A stretch of 64,000 bases of DNA from Bradyrhizobium tropiciagri. Its GTDB lineage: Bacteria; Pseudomonadota; Alphaproteobacteria; Rhizobiales; Xanthobacteraceae. The stretch's first letter is position 1; each line of letters starts with the position of its first letter. The stretch is from contig NZ_JAFCKH010000001.1 of assembly GCF_018130505.1 (NCBI RefSeq), positions 868,001-932,000 on the forward strand. The letters run 5' to 3'. The notes below the pieces were generated by a model. It was not told where the DNA came from. It worked only from the letters and a program-made list of their open reading frames with translations, and did not search any database. Positions 27,790-36,184 of the stretch are shown piece after piece. A program made the position numbers and the translations under genes.

Positions 27790-27833
27790 GATGATTGTGG
27801 CGCCAGTGGAATGACAGAAATGGGAAATTTGGA

Positions 27834-28406
27834 ATGGAAGCGACGAGCTGGCTGCCCGAGCATTCGGCGGCGCTGCGCGATCTGCGGATCCGCGGCATGT
27901 CCTATTCGCAGATTGCTGACACGATCAACGCAAGGTTCAACACCGCCTATACCCGCTATGCGGCCCTCAGCCGGGGCCAGCGCATGGGGCTGGGCTACCT
28001 CGATCGTCTCGAGCCGTCTTTGCCGGACCTGCCCGATTGGCCCGACAATGGGCCCGAGCCGCCCCCGAAGGCGCACCCCCGGATCGACCACCCCCGTGAG
28101 GTCCGCACCGAGCCGAGAGCCGACCTGGTCCGCTGGCCGCAGGTCTTCTCGGCGAGGCTGGACTTGCCGGAGCTCCGCTGCGCTGAGGTCATGCCGCGTC
28201 ATCTGTCGCTGCTCGAACTCCAGTCCGGGGACTGTCGATATCCCTATGGCGGCGACAGCGAGGGCGAGATGATGACGTTTTGCGGCCATCCGTGCCGGCC
28301 GGGCTCGAGCTATTGCGCGCCGCATTTCCACCTGAGCCGCGATGCTGTGGCGTCGGCGAAGCCGGTGCTGAGCGCCGATTGGCTCCGCGCAGTCGGGGCA
28401 GGCTGA
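27834..28406 (+). CDS. GcrA-like cell-cycle regulator homologue, likely phage-associated
   Basis: A 190-residue protein. The N-terminal half (about 6-48; RDLRIRGMSYSQIADTINARF) resembles the GcrA DNA-binding helix-turn-helix, and the C-terminus (GDCRYPYGGDSEG...TFCGHPCRPGSSYCAPHF; Cys134, 150, 154, 161) matches the Cys-rich GcrA end that contacts sigma-70. The middle is Pro-rich and low-complexity. True GcrA recognises methylated GANTC promoters in alphaproteobacteria; this divergent copy beside an S24 repressor looks like a prophage transcription activator. The ATG at 27834 is chosen; the ribosome site is poor. Confidence 0.72.
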   Translation: MEATSWLPEHSAALRDLRIRGMSYSQIADTINARFNTAYTRYAALSRGQRMGLGYLDRLEPSLPDLPDWPDNGPEPPPKAHPRIDHPREVRTEPRADLVRWPQVFSARLDLPELRCAEVMPRHLSLLELQSGDCRYPYGGDSEGEMMTFCGHPCRPGSSYCAPHFHLSRDAVASAKPVLSADWLRAVGAG

Positions 28407-28496
28407 CCCGGTTCAGCTCCCACCGGACCCTGGTCCCGAACCGCAAGCGCGCGGGTGCGCCCGCGCGTCCGTCCCGGACATTCACGGAGAACATCA

Positions 28497-29078
28497 ATGT
28501 CGCGAGCCAAACGCCGGAAGCCGTACGATCCGGCCAGACTGCACGACCGTCGTGCCCAGGATCTGCCCTGCAATGCGGAGGTGGCAGCCGTCGAGGTCGA
28601 CGACCCCCTCGCGCTGCAGTGGGGTGACAAGATCGTCGCGCTGCGCTCGATTCGCAACGATCCGCTCGGCCGGCTGCATGCCCACCGCCAGATCGACGAT
28701 ACACAGTACCGCAGCGGCCGCGCCTTCCAGGGCGACTGGGAAAAGGCGGAGCGCGGTCCGCGGGCCGTGGACACCACGCGCGAATACGTCGATGGAGGCC
28801 AGCGGCGTGAGCCGATCACGGAGGGACAACGGCAGGCGAGCCTTCGGTTGAACCGGGCCGAGCATGAGCTCGGTGCCGACGGTTCGCTTCTCGTGCACGA
28901 GGTCCTGATCCTCGGCATGACCATGCAGCAGGTCGGGGAGCGACGCGGACTGCGCACGCAGCGCTGGCAGGACTATTTTGCGCGCCGTCTCAAGGAATGC
29001 CTCGATCGTCTGGCGCTGATCTACGGATTGGCTACGCCGCAACAGGTTCCCGTGAAGCACCATCGCTGCTCAAGCTGA
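28497..29078 (+). CDS. DUF6456-like protein, phage-control neighbour
   Basis: A 193-residue protein with a basic N-terminus (MSRAKRRKPYDPARLHDRRAQ) and a C-terminal helical region (about 110-185; ITEGQRQASLRLNRAEHELG, TMQQVGERRGLRTQRW, FARRLKECLDRLALIYG) that recalls DUF6456 and a helix-turn-helix. I recognise it from its usual pairing with GcrA-like genes rather than from a known function. The ATG at 28497 has GGAG eight nt upstream; the open frame continues back to 28455 without a better start. It is 90 nt downstream of the GcrA-like gene and probably co-transcribed. Confidence 0.65.
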   Translation: MSRAKRRKPYDPARLHDRRAQDLPCNAEVAAVEVDDPLALQWGDKIVALRSIRNDPLGRLHAHRQIDDTQYRSGRAFQGDWEKAERGPRAVDTTREYVDGGQRREPITEGQRQASLRLNRAEHELGADGSLLVHEVLILGMTMQQVGERRGLRTQRWQDYFARRLKECLDRLALIYGLATPQQVPVKHHRCSS

Positions 29079-29282
29079 GGTCACGCGTTTGTGTGCGCCC
29101 TTGCCGCGCCATGATCCGGCGCGGCGGCCGGGCCGGGCACGGCAGCACCGAGGCGGTCGACAGCGGCGCAGCCTCTCATGTAACCTTCCCCGGTGCCGAC
29201 CATCGTTCGCTCCGCCAGCGGGCGCCGATGCCGGTGCCGCGCAAGAAGAAGCCTAATCAAATCACAGAGGGAGAACCGACCA

Positions 29283-29705
29283 ATGAAGCACACCGGAAAC
29301 TGCTTTTGCGGCGCCGTCGAGCTGCAGGCCACCGGCGAGCCGGAGGCCATGGGATATTGTCATTGCCGCTCATGCCGTTCCTGGTCGGGCGGTCCGGTGA
29401 ATGCGTTCAGCCTCTGGAAGCCTGAGGCGGTTGAGATCACCAAGGGCGCCGAGCATATCGCGACGTTCGAGAAGACGGCGATGAGCCAGCGCAAATACTG
29501 CGCCAAGTGCGGCGGTCATCTGATGACCAACCATCCGACGCTCGGGCTCGTCGACGTGTTCTCGGCAACGCTCCCGACGCTCGCGTTCGCGCCCGGCGTT
29601 CATGTCAATTACGCCGAGGCTGTCCTGCCGATCCGCGACGGTCTGCCCAAGCTGAAGGATTTCCCGGCTGAGTTCGGTGGCTCCGGCGAAATGGTCGCCG
29701 AATAG
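29283..29705 (+). CDS. GFA family protein (glutathione-dependent formaldehyde-activating-like)
   Basis: A 140-residue small zinc protein of the Gfa/CENP-V fold. Zinc ligands are visible as CFC (Cys7, Cys9), CHCRSC (Cys26, 28, 31) and CAKCG (Cys73, 76). The founding member helps form S-hydroxymethylglutathione, but most relatives have no proven reaction. GAGGGAGA precedes the ATG at 29283. A perfect 12-bp hairpin follows the stop at 29726. Confidence 0.88.
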   Translation: MKHTGNCFCGAVELQATGEPEAMGYCHCRSCRSWSGGPVNAFSLWKPEAVEITKGAEHIATFEKTAMSQRKYCAKCGGHLMTNHPTLGLVDVFSATLPTLAFAPGVHVNYAEAVLPIRDGLPKLKDFPAEFGGSGEMVAE

Positions 29706-29725
29706 CCGACGGAAGTTCAATGCAA

Positions 29726-29754
29726 ACGGCGTGGCGACGGCATCGCCACGCCGT
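29726..29754 (+). terminator. 12-bp-stem hairpin after the GFA gene
   Basis: ACGGCGTGGCGA (29726-29737) pairs perfectly with TCGCCACGCCGT (29743-29754) around CGGCA. It starts 21 nt after the stop. There is no long T-run, so intrinsic termination would be imperfect. Confidence 0.6.
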
Positions 29755-30015
29755 CATCTCGTGTTCCTGTTGTAGCTCGTCGCGCGGCTGAGCTGCGCTC
29801 GGTCGGTTGATTGGCGGGTTTTCTTCGGCGATCGGGTGATGGTCTCATCACCCGCCTACCTGACGGTTCGCACCAGCCATGTCAGGCGAAGGTCCCGCCC
29901 TGCAAAATCTGGGAATTGGTTTCGGCGGGGGGCTTCCGCTAAAAGGCGGTTGCGCCGCCTCCAGCGACGGCTGCCGAATTCCGCCTGATAAAACAAGTCG
30001 AGGAAACCTCCGATC
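29755..30015. other. Intergenic leader region with hairpins
   Basis: About 260 nt before the second CoA-transferase gene; no coding frame. It holds a perfect 8-bp hairpin GGGTGATG/CATCACCC (29834-29853) and a small GGCGG/CCGCC hairpin near 29945. These could be leader-RNA structures; no known riboswitch class is recognised. Confidence 0.45.
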
Positions 30016-31311
30016 ATGAGCAGACCAGAATTGCCGGCGCGCGCATCGCGTGGAGACGGGATCCCGACGGCGCTCGATGGCCTGCTGGTTGTCGATTTCA
30101 CCCGTGTCGTGGCCGGCCCCGCCTGCACGCAGACGCTGGCGGACTTCGGGGCCGAGGTCATCAAGATCGAGAACCCGGACGGCGGCGACGATACACGCCA
30201 CTACGAACATGCCGAGATCGGCGGTGAGAGCGCGGCGTTTCTCAGCCTCAACCGCAACAAGCGCGGCATTGCGCTCGATTTCAACAATCCGGCGGCGCTC
30301 GAAGTGGCGCGCGAGTTGATTGCCAAGGCCGACGTCGTCGTCGAGAACTTTTCCGGCGGCGTGATGAGGAAGTTCGGCCTCGACTACGCGTCGGTGGCGC
30401 CGACCAACCCGCGGCTGATCTATTGCTCGATCTCGGCCTACGGCCGCAAGGGCGAGTTCGCACTGCGCCCCGGCTTCGACCCGATCACCCAGGCCGAGAG
30501 CGGCTTCATGTCGCTCAACGGTTTTCCGGATGGCGAGCCGGTGCGTACCGGTTCTCCGATCGTCGACATGGCAACCGGCATGTCGGCGTGCAATGCCATT
30601 CTGATGGCGCTGATTGCGCGCGACCGGCTTGGCCGCGGCCAGCAGGTCGAGGTCGCCTTGATCGACACCGCGGTGGCGATGACCGGCTTCTACGGGATGG
30701 CCTATCTGATCAGCGGCAATAATCCCGGCCGTTTCGGCAACTCGCCGAACGGGTCGCCGACCGTCGGCGTCTATCGCGCGTCGGACGGGCCGCTCTACAT
30801 GGCTTGCGCCAACGATCGCCTGTACCGCCGGCTTGTCACCGAGGTGCTGGAGCGTCCCGACCTCATCACCGATCCCGAATTCGCTCACCGCAAGAATCGG
30901 ACGGCGAACCGGGAGAAGCTGCGCGCCATCATTGCCAGCGTGTTCGCCACCGACACGCTCGAGCACTGGATGGCGAAGATGAAGAAGGCCAACATTCCGG
31001 TAGGCTATCTGCGCACGGTCGAAGAGGGGTTCAATGCACCCGAGGTGCGCGACCGGGACCGCCTCAGCCAAATCCCGCATCCGACCGCCGGCTCGGTCCC
31101 CAACATCGAGCCGCCGATCCATATGGGGTTCACGCCGGTGATCGATCCGGTCGCCGCCCCATTGCTCGCGCAGCACACCAAGGACGTGTTGCACAAGACG
31201 CTGGGCTATGACGACCGGCGCATCGCGGCGTTGGCCGAGGCTGGCGCGTTCGGCAAGGAAACCAAGGCCGGTCAGCCCGAAAACGAGGCGCCTTCAACCG
31301 AGGCGCCGTAG
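30016..31311 (+). CDS. Family III CoA-transferase (CaiB/BaiF)
   Basis: A 431-residue class III CoA-transferase. LDGLLVVDFTRVVAGPACTQTLADFGAEVIKIE is the family start (about 18-50), and GSPIVDMATGM places the probable catalytic Asp at about 184. The C-terminal tail (about 405-431) is polar and Glu/Pro-rich, beyond the usual end. The gene stands alone, so neither acid partner can be inferred. GAGGAAA lies about 10 nt before the ATG. Confidence 0.9.
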   Translation: MSRPELPARASRGDGIPTALDGLLVVDFTRVVAGPACTQTLADFGAEVIKIENPDGGDDTRHYEHAEIGGESAAFLSLNRNKRGIALDFNNPAALEVARELIAKADVVVENFSGGVMRKFGLDYASVAPTNPRLIYCSISAYGRKGEFALRPGFDPITQAESGFMSLNGFPDGEPVRTGSPIVDMATGMSACNAILMALIARDRLGRGQQVEVALIDTAVAMTGFYGMAYLISGNNPGRFGNSPNGSPTVGVYRASDGPLYMACANDRLYRRLVTEVLERPDLITDPEFAHRKNRTANREKLRAIIASVFATDTLEHWMAKMKKANIPVGYLRTVEEGFNAPEVRDRDRLSQIPHPTAGSVPNIEPPIHMGFTPVIDPVAAPLLAQHTKDVLHKTLGYDDRRIAALAEAGAFGKETKAGQPENEAPSTEAP

Positions 31312-31425
31312 TACGACTCGATAACCAGCGAGCCGAACCGCTCGCTGCCATCTCGTGCTACGCCCCGCGCGATGCCGCGGCGCCTATCGGCGCCGCCGCC
31401 GCCGATACCGGTCCGTTGCCGGAGC

Positions 31426-31611
31426 TCAGTTCGGCTTGCTGCGCAAATTGGTCCTTGGCATCGTTTCAATTTCTTCAGGCTCCGCCCGATCAATTTCGAG
31501 GCGTGCCATTCGGAGTATCAGCGTTGCCGTCGTCAGACCGAGGCGCTCGGCTTCCTGAGCCGCGTTCTCGACTTTCTGGGCCAAGCCTTCACGTTTGCCT
31601 GGATATGCCAT
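31426..31611 (-). CDS. Small hypothetical protein, 61 aa
   Basis: A 61-residue, charged, helix-rich protein (MAYPGKREGLAQKVENAAQEAERLGL...). A GTGAGGA Shine-Dalgarno sits seven nt before the ATG, which supports translation. It has no membrane segment or known domain. It lies alone in the gap between the CoA-transferase and cupin genes. Confidence 0.5.
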   Translation of the reverse strand: MAYPGKREGLAQKVENAAQEAERLGLTTATLILRMARLEIDRAEPEEIETMPRTNLRSKPN

Positions 31612-31841
31612 TCGTAATCCTCACTTCAGATGCGGGACGAAAAATCCCGTTCATGTTGCAGAGCTGCAGAACAGGCTCGGAGCTCCATCGAGCGAAACAT
31701 TGGAAGGCCTGCGAGTGTCGAGACCCTCCTTCGGCTTGCGCCCGACCAGCGTTCCGAGGGCATCGAGCTGGTCGAACGTTTGGCGGTTTTGCCGCCGGTC
31801 GATCCCTCATTGTCCTGAGGGCTTCGTGTCTTCATTGAACG

Positions 31842-32162
31842 TCAGTTGCCGATCGGCCCGGCCGGCGGCTGCGTTGCGATCACATAGATCGCGCCGCCTT
31901 CGAGCGCCTCGGATTGATGGCGGGTGCCGGCAGGCAACAGGATGGTGTCGCCGGCACCGACGACGCGCTCGCCGTTATCCCAGGTGAAGTTCAGCCGTCC
32001 GCTGATGATCATCAGGATCTCATCGACGGGGTGGGTGTGGAAGTGATGCACCTTGCCGGCGGCGTCGTGCTGCAGCTCCACAGAGCCTTGCGCGGGCAAC
32101 AGGTTCAGGATCTCCTGATCGATGGCAAATTCGGTTTTCGCGCCGGCGATGATCTGGGTCAT
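31842..32162 (-). CDS. Cupin-domain protein
   Basis: A 106-residue single-cupin protein. HHFHTHPVDEILMIISGRLNF (about 39-59) carries the first cupin metal motif (His, His, Glu) and LLPAGTRHQSEA the second His. Stand-alone cupins of this size can be metal-dependent enzymes or sensors. The start overlaps the YqcI/YcgG stop by 4 nt (32159-32162), so it is translationally coupled as the last gene of the four-gene operon, implying work on the same small molecule. Confidence 0.85.
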   Translation of the reverse strand: MTQIIAGAKTEFAIDQEILNLLPAQGSVELQHDAAGKVHHFHTHPVDEILMIISGRLNFTWDNGERVVGAGDTILLPAGTRHQSEALEGGAIYVIATQPPAGPIGN

Positions 32163-32914
32163 GCGGCCTGCTCCTTGTCCTCGATGGGGGGCGTCTTGTT
32201 CTGTGCGAGCTTGGCGAAGGGACAGCCCGTGCTCGCGTTGTTGTCGTCGTAGAGGAAATACTGCTGGTACTCGCGCCCGTCGGCTGCGCCGTAGCGGCCG
32301 AGCATCGGCGACGGGCTTGCGCTGTCGTAGGGGAGCAGGCGCTTGCGCACCTCGCCGAACGCGGCGTTCGCCGCCTTGTCCGTCCCGAGGATCTTCTCGA
32401 ACACCCAGCGCGGCTGGAAGGTGAGCATGAAGGCGCTGGACCGGCGGCTCTGGCGCATCACATGCGCGGGCGTCGTGCACACCACGAAAATCGGCTCGCC
32501 CGCGAACGAGAACTCCCACATCGGATGGTCGACCTGTTCCGGGATCTCGGTAGGCCACGGCGTCTTGTCGAGGCGCGCCAGCTGATCGAGCGTCAGCCAC
32601 ATCTTGCGGTAATAGGCGTCGAGCGTCTGAACCGGGCGGGGCCGGGTGAATACGATCAGCGACGTGTTAGGGCCGAACGAGCGGGACTGCGCCACATACT
32701 GTGCGAGTTGTTCGCCGAGCACGTCGACGTCGTAGGGATCGAGAAAAAGGTAGCGCAGTTGATCCTGGCGATGCCCGGTCACGCCGAACACGCAGGGGAA
32801 CGGCCTTGCTTCGCTGCTCATCTGCGCTTCGAACTCGGAAAACATCACGCTTTGCCAGCTGCTCACCGGAAATTTTGCGGCGACGTCGCCTCTTCTCAAA
32901 AACAAGCGCTCCAT
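32159..32914 (-). CDS. YqcI/YcgG family protein, possible heme-dependent N-hydroxylase
   Basis: A 251-residue protein matching the YqcI/YcgG (PF08892-type) pattern: PFPCVFGVTGHRQDQLRY (about 38-55), TSLIVFTRP, then HPMWEFSFAGEPIFVVCTTPAHVMRQSRRS and FQPRWVFEKILG. Characterised relatives, as I recall them, include heme-dependent hydroxylases of guanidine or arginine nitrogen (GntA of guanitoxin, DcsA of D-cycloserine biosynthesis). The ATG at 32914 is preferred over a GTG at 32932 because AAGGGGA precedes it. It is coupled to the cupin and follows the MFS gene by 25 nt. The N-hydroxylase role is inference from the family. Confidence 0.8.
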   Translation of the reverse strand: MERLFLRRGDVAAKFPVSSWQSVMFSEFEAQMSSEARPFPCVFGVTGHRQDQLRYLFLDPYDVDVLGEQLAQYVAQSRSFGPNTSLIVFTRPRPVQTLDAYYRKMWLTLDQLARLDKTPWPTEIPEQVDHPMWEFSFAGEPIFVVCTTPAHVMRQSRRSSAFMLTFQPRWVFEKILGTDKAANAAFGEVRKRLLPYDSASPSPMLGRYGAADGREYQQYFLYDDNNASTGCPFAKLAQNKTPPIEDKEQAA

Positions 32915-32939
32915 AACATCCCCTTCACTCACAATGAGA

Positions 32940-34232
32940 CTAACGAGCTATCAACTTGCTCCGCATCAGCAGCGGACCGGCAATGCCGGGCAGCGACATC
33001 AGGAGCAGAATGACGATCAAGGCGACGTAACCGGCGTCATCGATCGCGGCAGCGCTGTGTACGGCGTCGGTTCCAGAGAGTTGGCTGGCGGCAAGCATCG
33101 CGAAGCCAATGACCGGTTGCGCGGCGCCGGCGAAGATGCCGGCAGCCGTGGTGTTCACGGACGCACCGACGCCGATCAGGTCGGCGGTGTAGAGTTTCTT
33201 GACGCATTTCAGCACCAGCGGGACGGTGCCGCCGGCGACGAGGCCCAATGCGGTGAAGATGACGGTGACGTAGACCAAGCCGAACGCATGCGCGATTGCC
33301 GGCACCAGCATCGCGATCAGAAGCATGCGCAACACGCAAATGCCGATCAGCGCACGGTCGAGCGCCCCCGCGGCACGGTCGGCGGCGTGACCCAGGAAGA
33401 TCGAACCAAGGGCGTTGCCGATCATGAAGGCGAGCAGCGGCGTGCCGGCGGCCGTCGGCGAGATATTGAAGAAATGCGCGACCATCGGAATACCCCACAC
33501 GCCCGACAGCGTGGTCACGACGGCGAAGTGCGACGCAAAGGTCATTGCGCAGCCCCAGTTGGCGAGATGACCGAGCGCCTGCCGTGCCGCGACGACGACG
33601 CCCTTCAGGGTCTTGTTGCTGTGTGAGACCGGATCAGGCTTGAGCGCGACCTTCGCGAAAGCGAGGTTCGCAAGACCGATGCAGGCGATAAAGAGGAAGC
33701 AGGATCGCCAGCCAAAGCCCGAAACCGCGGCGGCGAGCGGCGTCGTCGCGATCACGCCGCCGACATAGCCGGAGACCTGCGAGATTCCCGACATCATGCC
33801 GAACCGTTCGTCGGCAAAGCTCTGCGCGACCAGCTTCAGGAGCGCGGTGAAGACCAGCGCATCGCCGCAGGCGACGATCAGGCGCGCGGCAAAGACGTCC
33901 ACGAGGTTCGGCGCCAGCGCGAACGCGGCGCTGCCGAGCGAGGAGGCGACCATGCTGGTCAGCACGACGTGCTTGACGCCGTAGCGGTCGACCAACAGAC
34001 CCGCCGGGATCTGCATCAGCGTGTAGCCCCAGAAATAGCTGGAGGCGAGCATCGCAACACCGGCCGCGTCGGTGTTGAAGTCGTGCATGAAACTTCCGGT
34101 GATCGACTGCGGCGACACGCGCTGCAGGAACGCGATGGCATAGGCGATCGCGACCGCAGCCCAGGCCAGATAGGCACGATCCGTCAGCCGCGACGTCGGG
34201 GCGTAGACGGCCTGTTGGTCGAGCATCGCCAT
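32940..34232 (-). CDS. MFS transporter
   Basis: A 430-residue major facilitator protein with about 12 hydrophobic helices. The loop 2-3 motif is GLLVDRYGVKHVV and a related GHAADRAAGALDR lies in the second half. The N-terminal FLQRVSPQSITGSFMHDF is typical of the nitrate/hexuronate-like branch. Its ATG overlaps the upstream GNAT-like stop by one nt (34232), so it is coupled. In this operon it may export the product of, or import the substrate for, the YqcI/YcgG and cupin proteins. Confidence 0.88.
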   Translation of the reverse strand: MAMLDQQAVYAPTSRLTDRAYLAWAAVAIAYAIAFLQRVSPQSITGSFMHDFNTDAAGVAMLASSYFWGYTLMQIPAGLLVDRYGVKHVVLTSMVASSLGSAAFALAPNLVDVFAARLIVACGDALVFTALLKLVAQSFADERFGMMSGISQVSGYVGGVIATTPLAAAVSGFGWRSCFLFIACIGLANLAFAKVALKPDPVSHSNKTLKGVVVAARQALGHLANWGCAMTFASHFAVVTTLSGVWGIPMVAHFFNISPTAAGTPLLAFMIGNALGSIFLGHAADRAAGALDRALIGICVLRMLLIAMLVPAIAHAFGLVYVTVIFTALGLVAGGTVPLVLKCVKKLYTADLIGVGASVNTTAAGIFAGAAQPVIGFAMLAASQLSGTDAVHSAAAIDDAGYVALIVILLLMSLPGIAGPLLMRSKLIAR

Positions 34233-34945
34233 CAGAGCCTCGCGTAACCGACGGAGAACAGGGCGTCCGCTGTATCGGGGATCTTGCGCAGCATCGCGGC
34301 GTCGACCAGCGACGCCACGCCATGATAGGCCTGCCGATGGTGTTTGATGTGACCGTAGGCACCGCGCATGATCATATCGGGCACCTCAAGCGCCTTGCCC
34401 GGATACAGCGACGTGCACATCTCGACGCACGCGGCCTGCAACGCGGGATCCTGCGTGTCGTCGAGCAGCGAAGGCGTTACCTTCTCGCAGATCTTGGCGT
34501 TGGCGGCCCACACGATCGGATTGCGGGTTCGCCAGCCGTAGAGCACCTCGCCTTCGGCCCGCTCGGCGGCGCCTGAGGATTTCAGGACCTCGGATGTGAA
34601 GAAACCGTAAAGGCCGCGGCCCTGGTGCGCCGGCAGCACTTCGGTGCCGCTGCGGTAGATTCCGAGCCCGGCCGACATCTGCAGGACGCGGTACACCGAA
34701 AAGGCGACCAGGCCGGCGTCGTCATAGACCAGGATAAGGCTGTACTTGCGGTCGAACGGCGAGGACGCCTGCGTCCAGTGCGGCTCGCTGGCCTGCCAAT
34801 TGACGGCAATGATACCGTTCATCGCGTCCATCAGCGGCTGACGGTCGCATGGTTCAATTCGGGACGCGTCGGGAAAGCTATAAATCGCGTAATCCGTCCA
34901 GGGCGATTTGATCGCTCCGTATCGGCTGCCCAGATTTCGCGACAT
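34232..34945 (-). CDS. GNAT-like acyltransferase domain protein
   Basis: A 237-residue protein. The centre (YSLILVYDDAGLVAFSVYRVLQM, then SGTEVLPAHQGRGLYGFFTSEVLK) has the beta-strands and the HQGRGLYG acyl-CoA pyrophosphate loop of GNAT enzymes. The N- and C-terminal parts are unassigned. The ATG at 34945 follows GGAG at 7 nt, whereas the ATG seven codons upstream lacks a site. It is first in the operon GNAT-MFS-YqcI-cupin, divergent from the DJ-1/AraC regulator 63 nt away. It may N-acylate the pathway compound, for example as self-protection. Confidence 0.7.
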   Translation of the reverse strand: MSRNLGSRYGAIKSPWTDYAIYSFPDASRIEPCDRQPLMDAMNGIIAVNWQASEPHWTQASSPFDRKYSLILVYDDAGLVAFSVYRVLQMSAGLGIYRSGTEVLPAHQGRGLYGFFTSEVLKSSGAAERAEGEVLYGWRTRNPIVWAANAKICEKVTPSLLDDTQDPALQAACVEMCTSLYPGKALEVPDMIMRGAYGHIKHHRQAYHGVASLVDAAMLRKIPDTADALFSVGYARL

Positions 34946-35008
34946 GGCAGAACTCCAGTATTCCATCGCGAGCTATACAGGGGAGCCTCGAATGGCTTAA
35001 AGGACAAT

Positions 35009-36028
35009 ATGCCCTCGAAAACTGCCAAACCGTCCCGATTTGAGCCGGCGAACAAGACAGCCACGCGGCGGATCGCGATGGTCGCCTTTCCGGGCGTGAC
35101 CTTGCTCGACATCTCGGGGCCCGCGCAGGTGTTCGCCGAACTGGAGGCGATCGAGCTGCCTGGACCGGGCTATGCGCTGTCGTATCTCTCGGCTTCCGGT
35201 GGGTTGGTGCCGACCGACGTCGGCATGCAGGTCGACACCGCTTCGATCGACAGTGTGCGGCCCGACGAGGTCGACACGCTGGTGGTCCCCGGAGGGCCGG
35301 GCATCTGGAAGATCCGCGACGACGCCAATCTGATGAATTGGATCGGGGCGGCGCTGCCGAATGCCCGCCGGATTGCATCCGTATGCCTCGGCGCATTCGC
35401 GCTGGCCTGGACCGGGATACTGGACGGCAAACGTGCTGCGACGCACTGGCGCTATTGCCCGCGCCTGCAGGACAGCTTCCCCAGCATCCGCGTCGAGCCC
35501 AATGCGATCTTCGTCAAGGATGGACGGGTCTGGTCATCGGCCGGCGTCAGCGCCGGCATCGATCTGGCGCTTGCCATGATCGAGGAGGATTTCGGCCATA
35601 CCACCGCGCTCGACGTCGCGCGCCGGCTCGTCGTGTTCCTTAAGCGCCCGGGCGGTCAGAGCCAGTTTTCGACCGTTCTTGCGGCGCAGGCATCTGACGT
35701 CGAGGGACGCTTCAGCGCGCTGCATGCCTGGATCATCGAGAACATCACGAGCGATCTGAAGGTCGAGACGCTGGCCGAGAAGGCCGGGATGACGCCGCGC
35801 ACATTCGCCCGGACCTATGTCAGCCGCACCGGCATGACGCCCGCGAGCGGCGTCGAGGCCTTGCGCGTGGAGACGGCGCGCCTGCTGCTCGAGAGCCAGC
35901 AGATCGGCGGTGTGGTCGAGGTGGCCAAGCGCGCAGGGTTCGGCGATGACGAACGGATGCGCCGGGCTTTCCTGCGCCACCTCGGCGTGTCGCCGACCGA
36001 GTACCGAAACCGCTTTTCGGGCGGATAG
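35009..36028 (+). CDS. GlxA/ArgR-type regulator: DJ-1/PfpI domain plus AraC HTH
   Basis: A 339-residue regulator. The DJ-1-like N-terminal domain (about 20-200) shows VAFPGVTLLDISGPAQVF and VVPGGPGIWKIR, with Cys in ASVCLGAFALAW at the elbow position. The AraC domain (about 225-330) has VETLAEKAGMTPRTFARTYVSRTGMTPASGVEALRVE and the second motif VAKRAGFGDDERMRRAFLRHLGVSPTEYR. Relatives such as ArgR, GbdR and CdhR respond to arginine, glycine betaine or carnitine. AAAGGACA precedes the ATG. Its divergent position makes it the probable activator of the GNAT-MFS-YqcI-cupin operon. Confidence 0.88.
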   Translation: MPSKTAKPSRFEPANKTATRRIAMVAFPGVTLLDISGPAQVFAELEAIELPGPGYALSYLSASGGLVPTDVGMQVDTASIDSVRPDEVDTLVVPGGPGIWKIRDDANLMNWIGAALPNARRIASVCLGAFALAWTGILDGKRAATHWRYCPRLQDSFPSIRVEPNAIFVKDGRVWSSAGVSAGIDLALAMIEEDFGHTTALDVARRLVVFLKRPGGQSQFSTVLAAQASDVEGRFSALHAWIIENITSDLKVETLAEKAGMTPRTFARTYVSRTGMTPASGVEALRVETARLLLESQQIGGVVEVAKRAGFGDDERMRRAFLRHLGVSPTEYRNRFSGG

Positions 36029-36184
36029 CTGAGGGGCGATTCAGGTACGGACATCCTCTTGTCGAGGTCGATCCATCTCGCACGCGAATAGCAGGCCTTC
36101 GCTGGACGGATTCATGGTTCAAGGCGGTAGCTTTTCCGGTTTGTCTGCGGCTAATGTGCCGGCCAAATCGGGAGAAGAAACACC

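Noticed and set aside
31630-31818. A 62-codon plus-strand frame before the cupin gene
   Set aside because: The C-terminal part looks protein-like, but there is no ribosome site or recognisable homology, and minus-strand frames compete.
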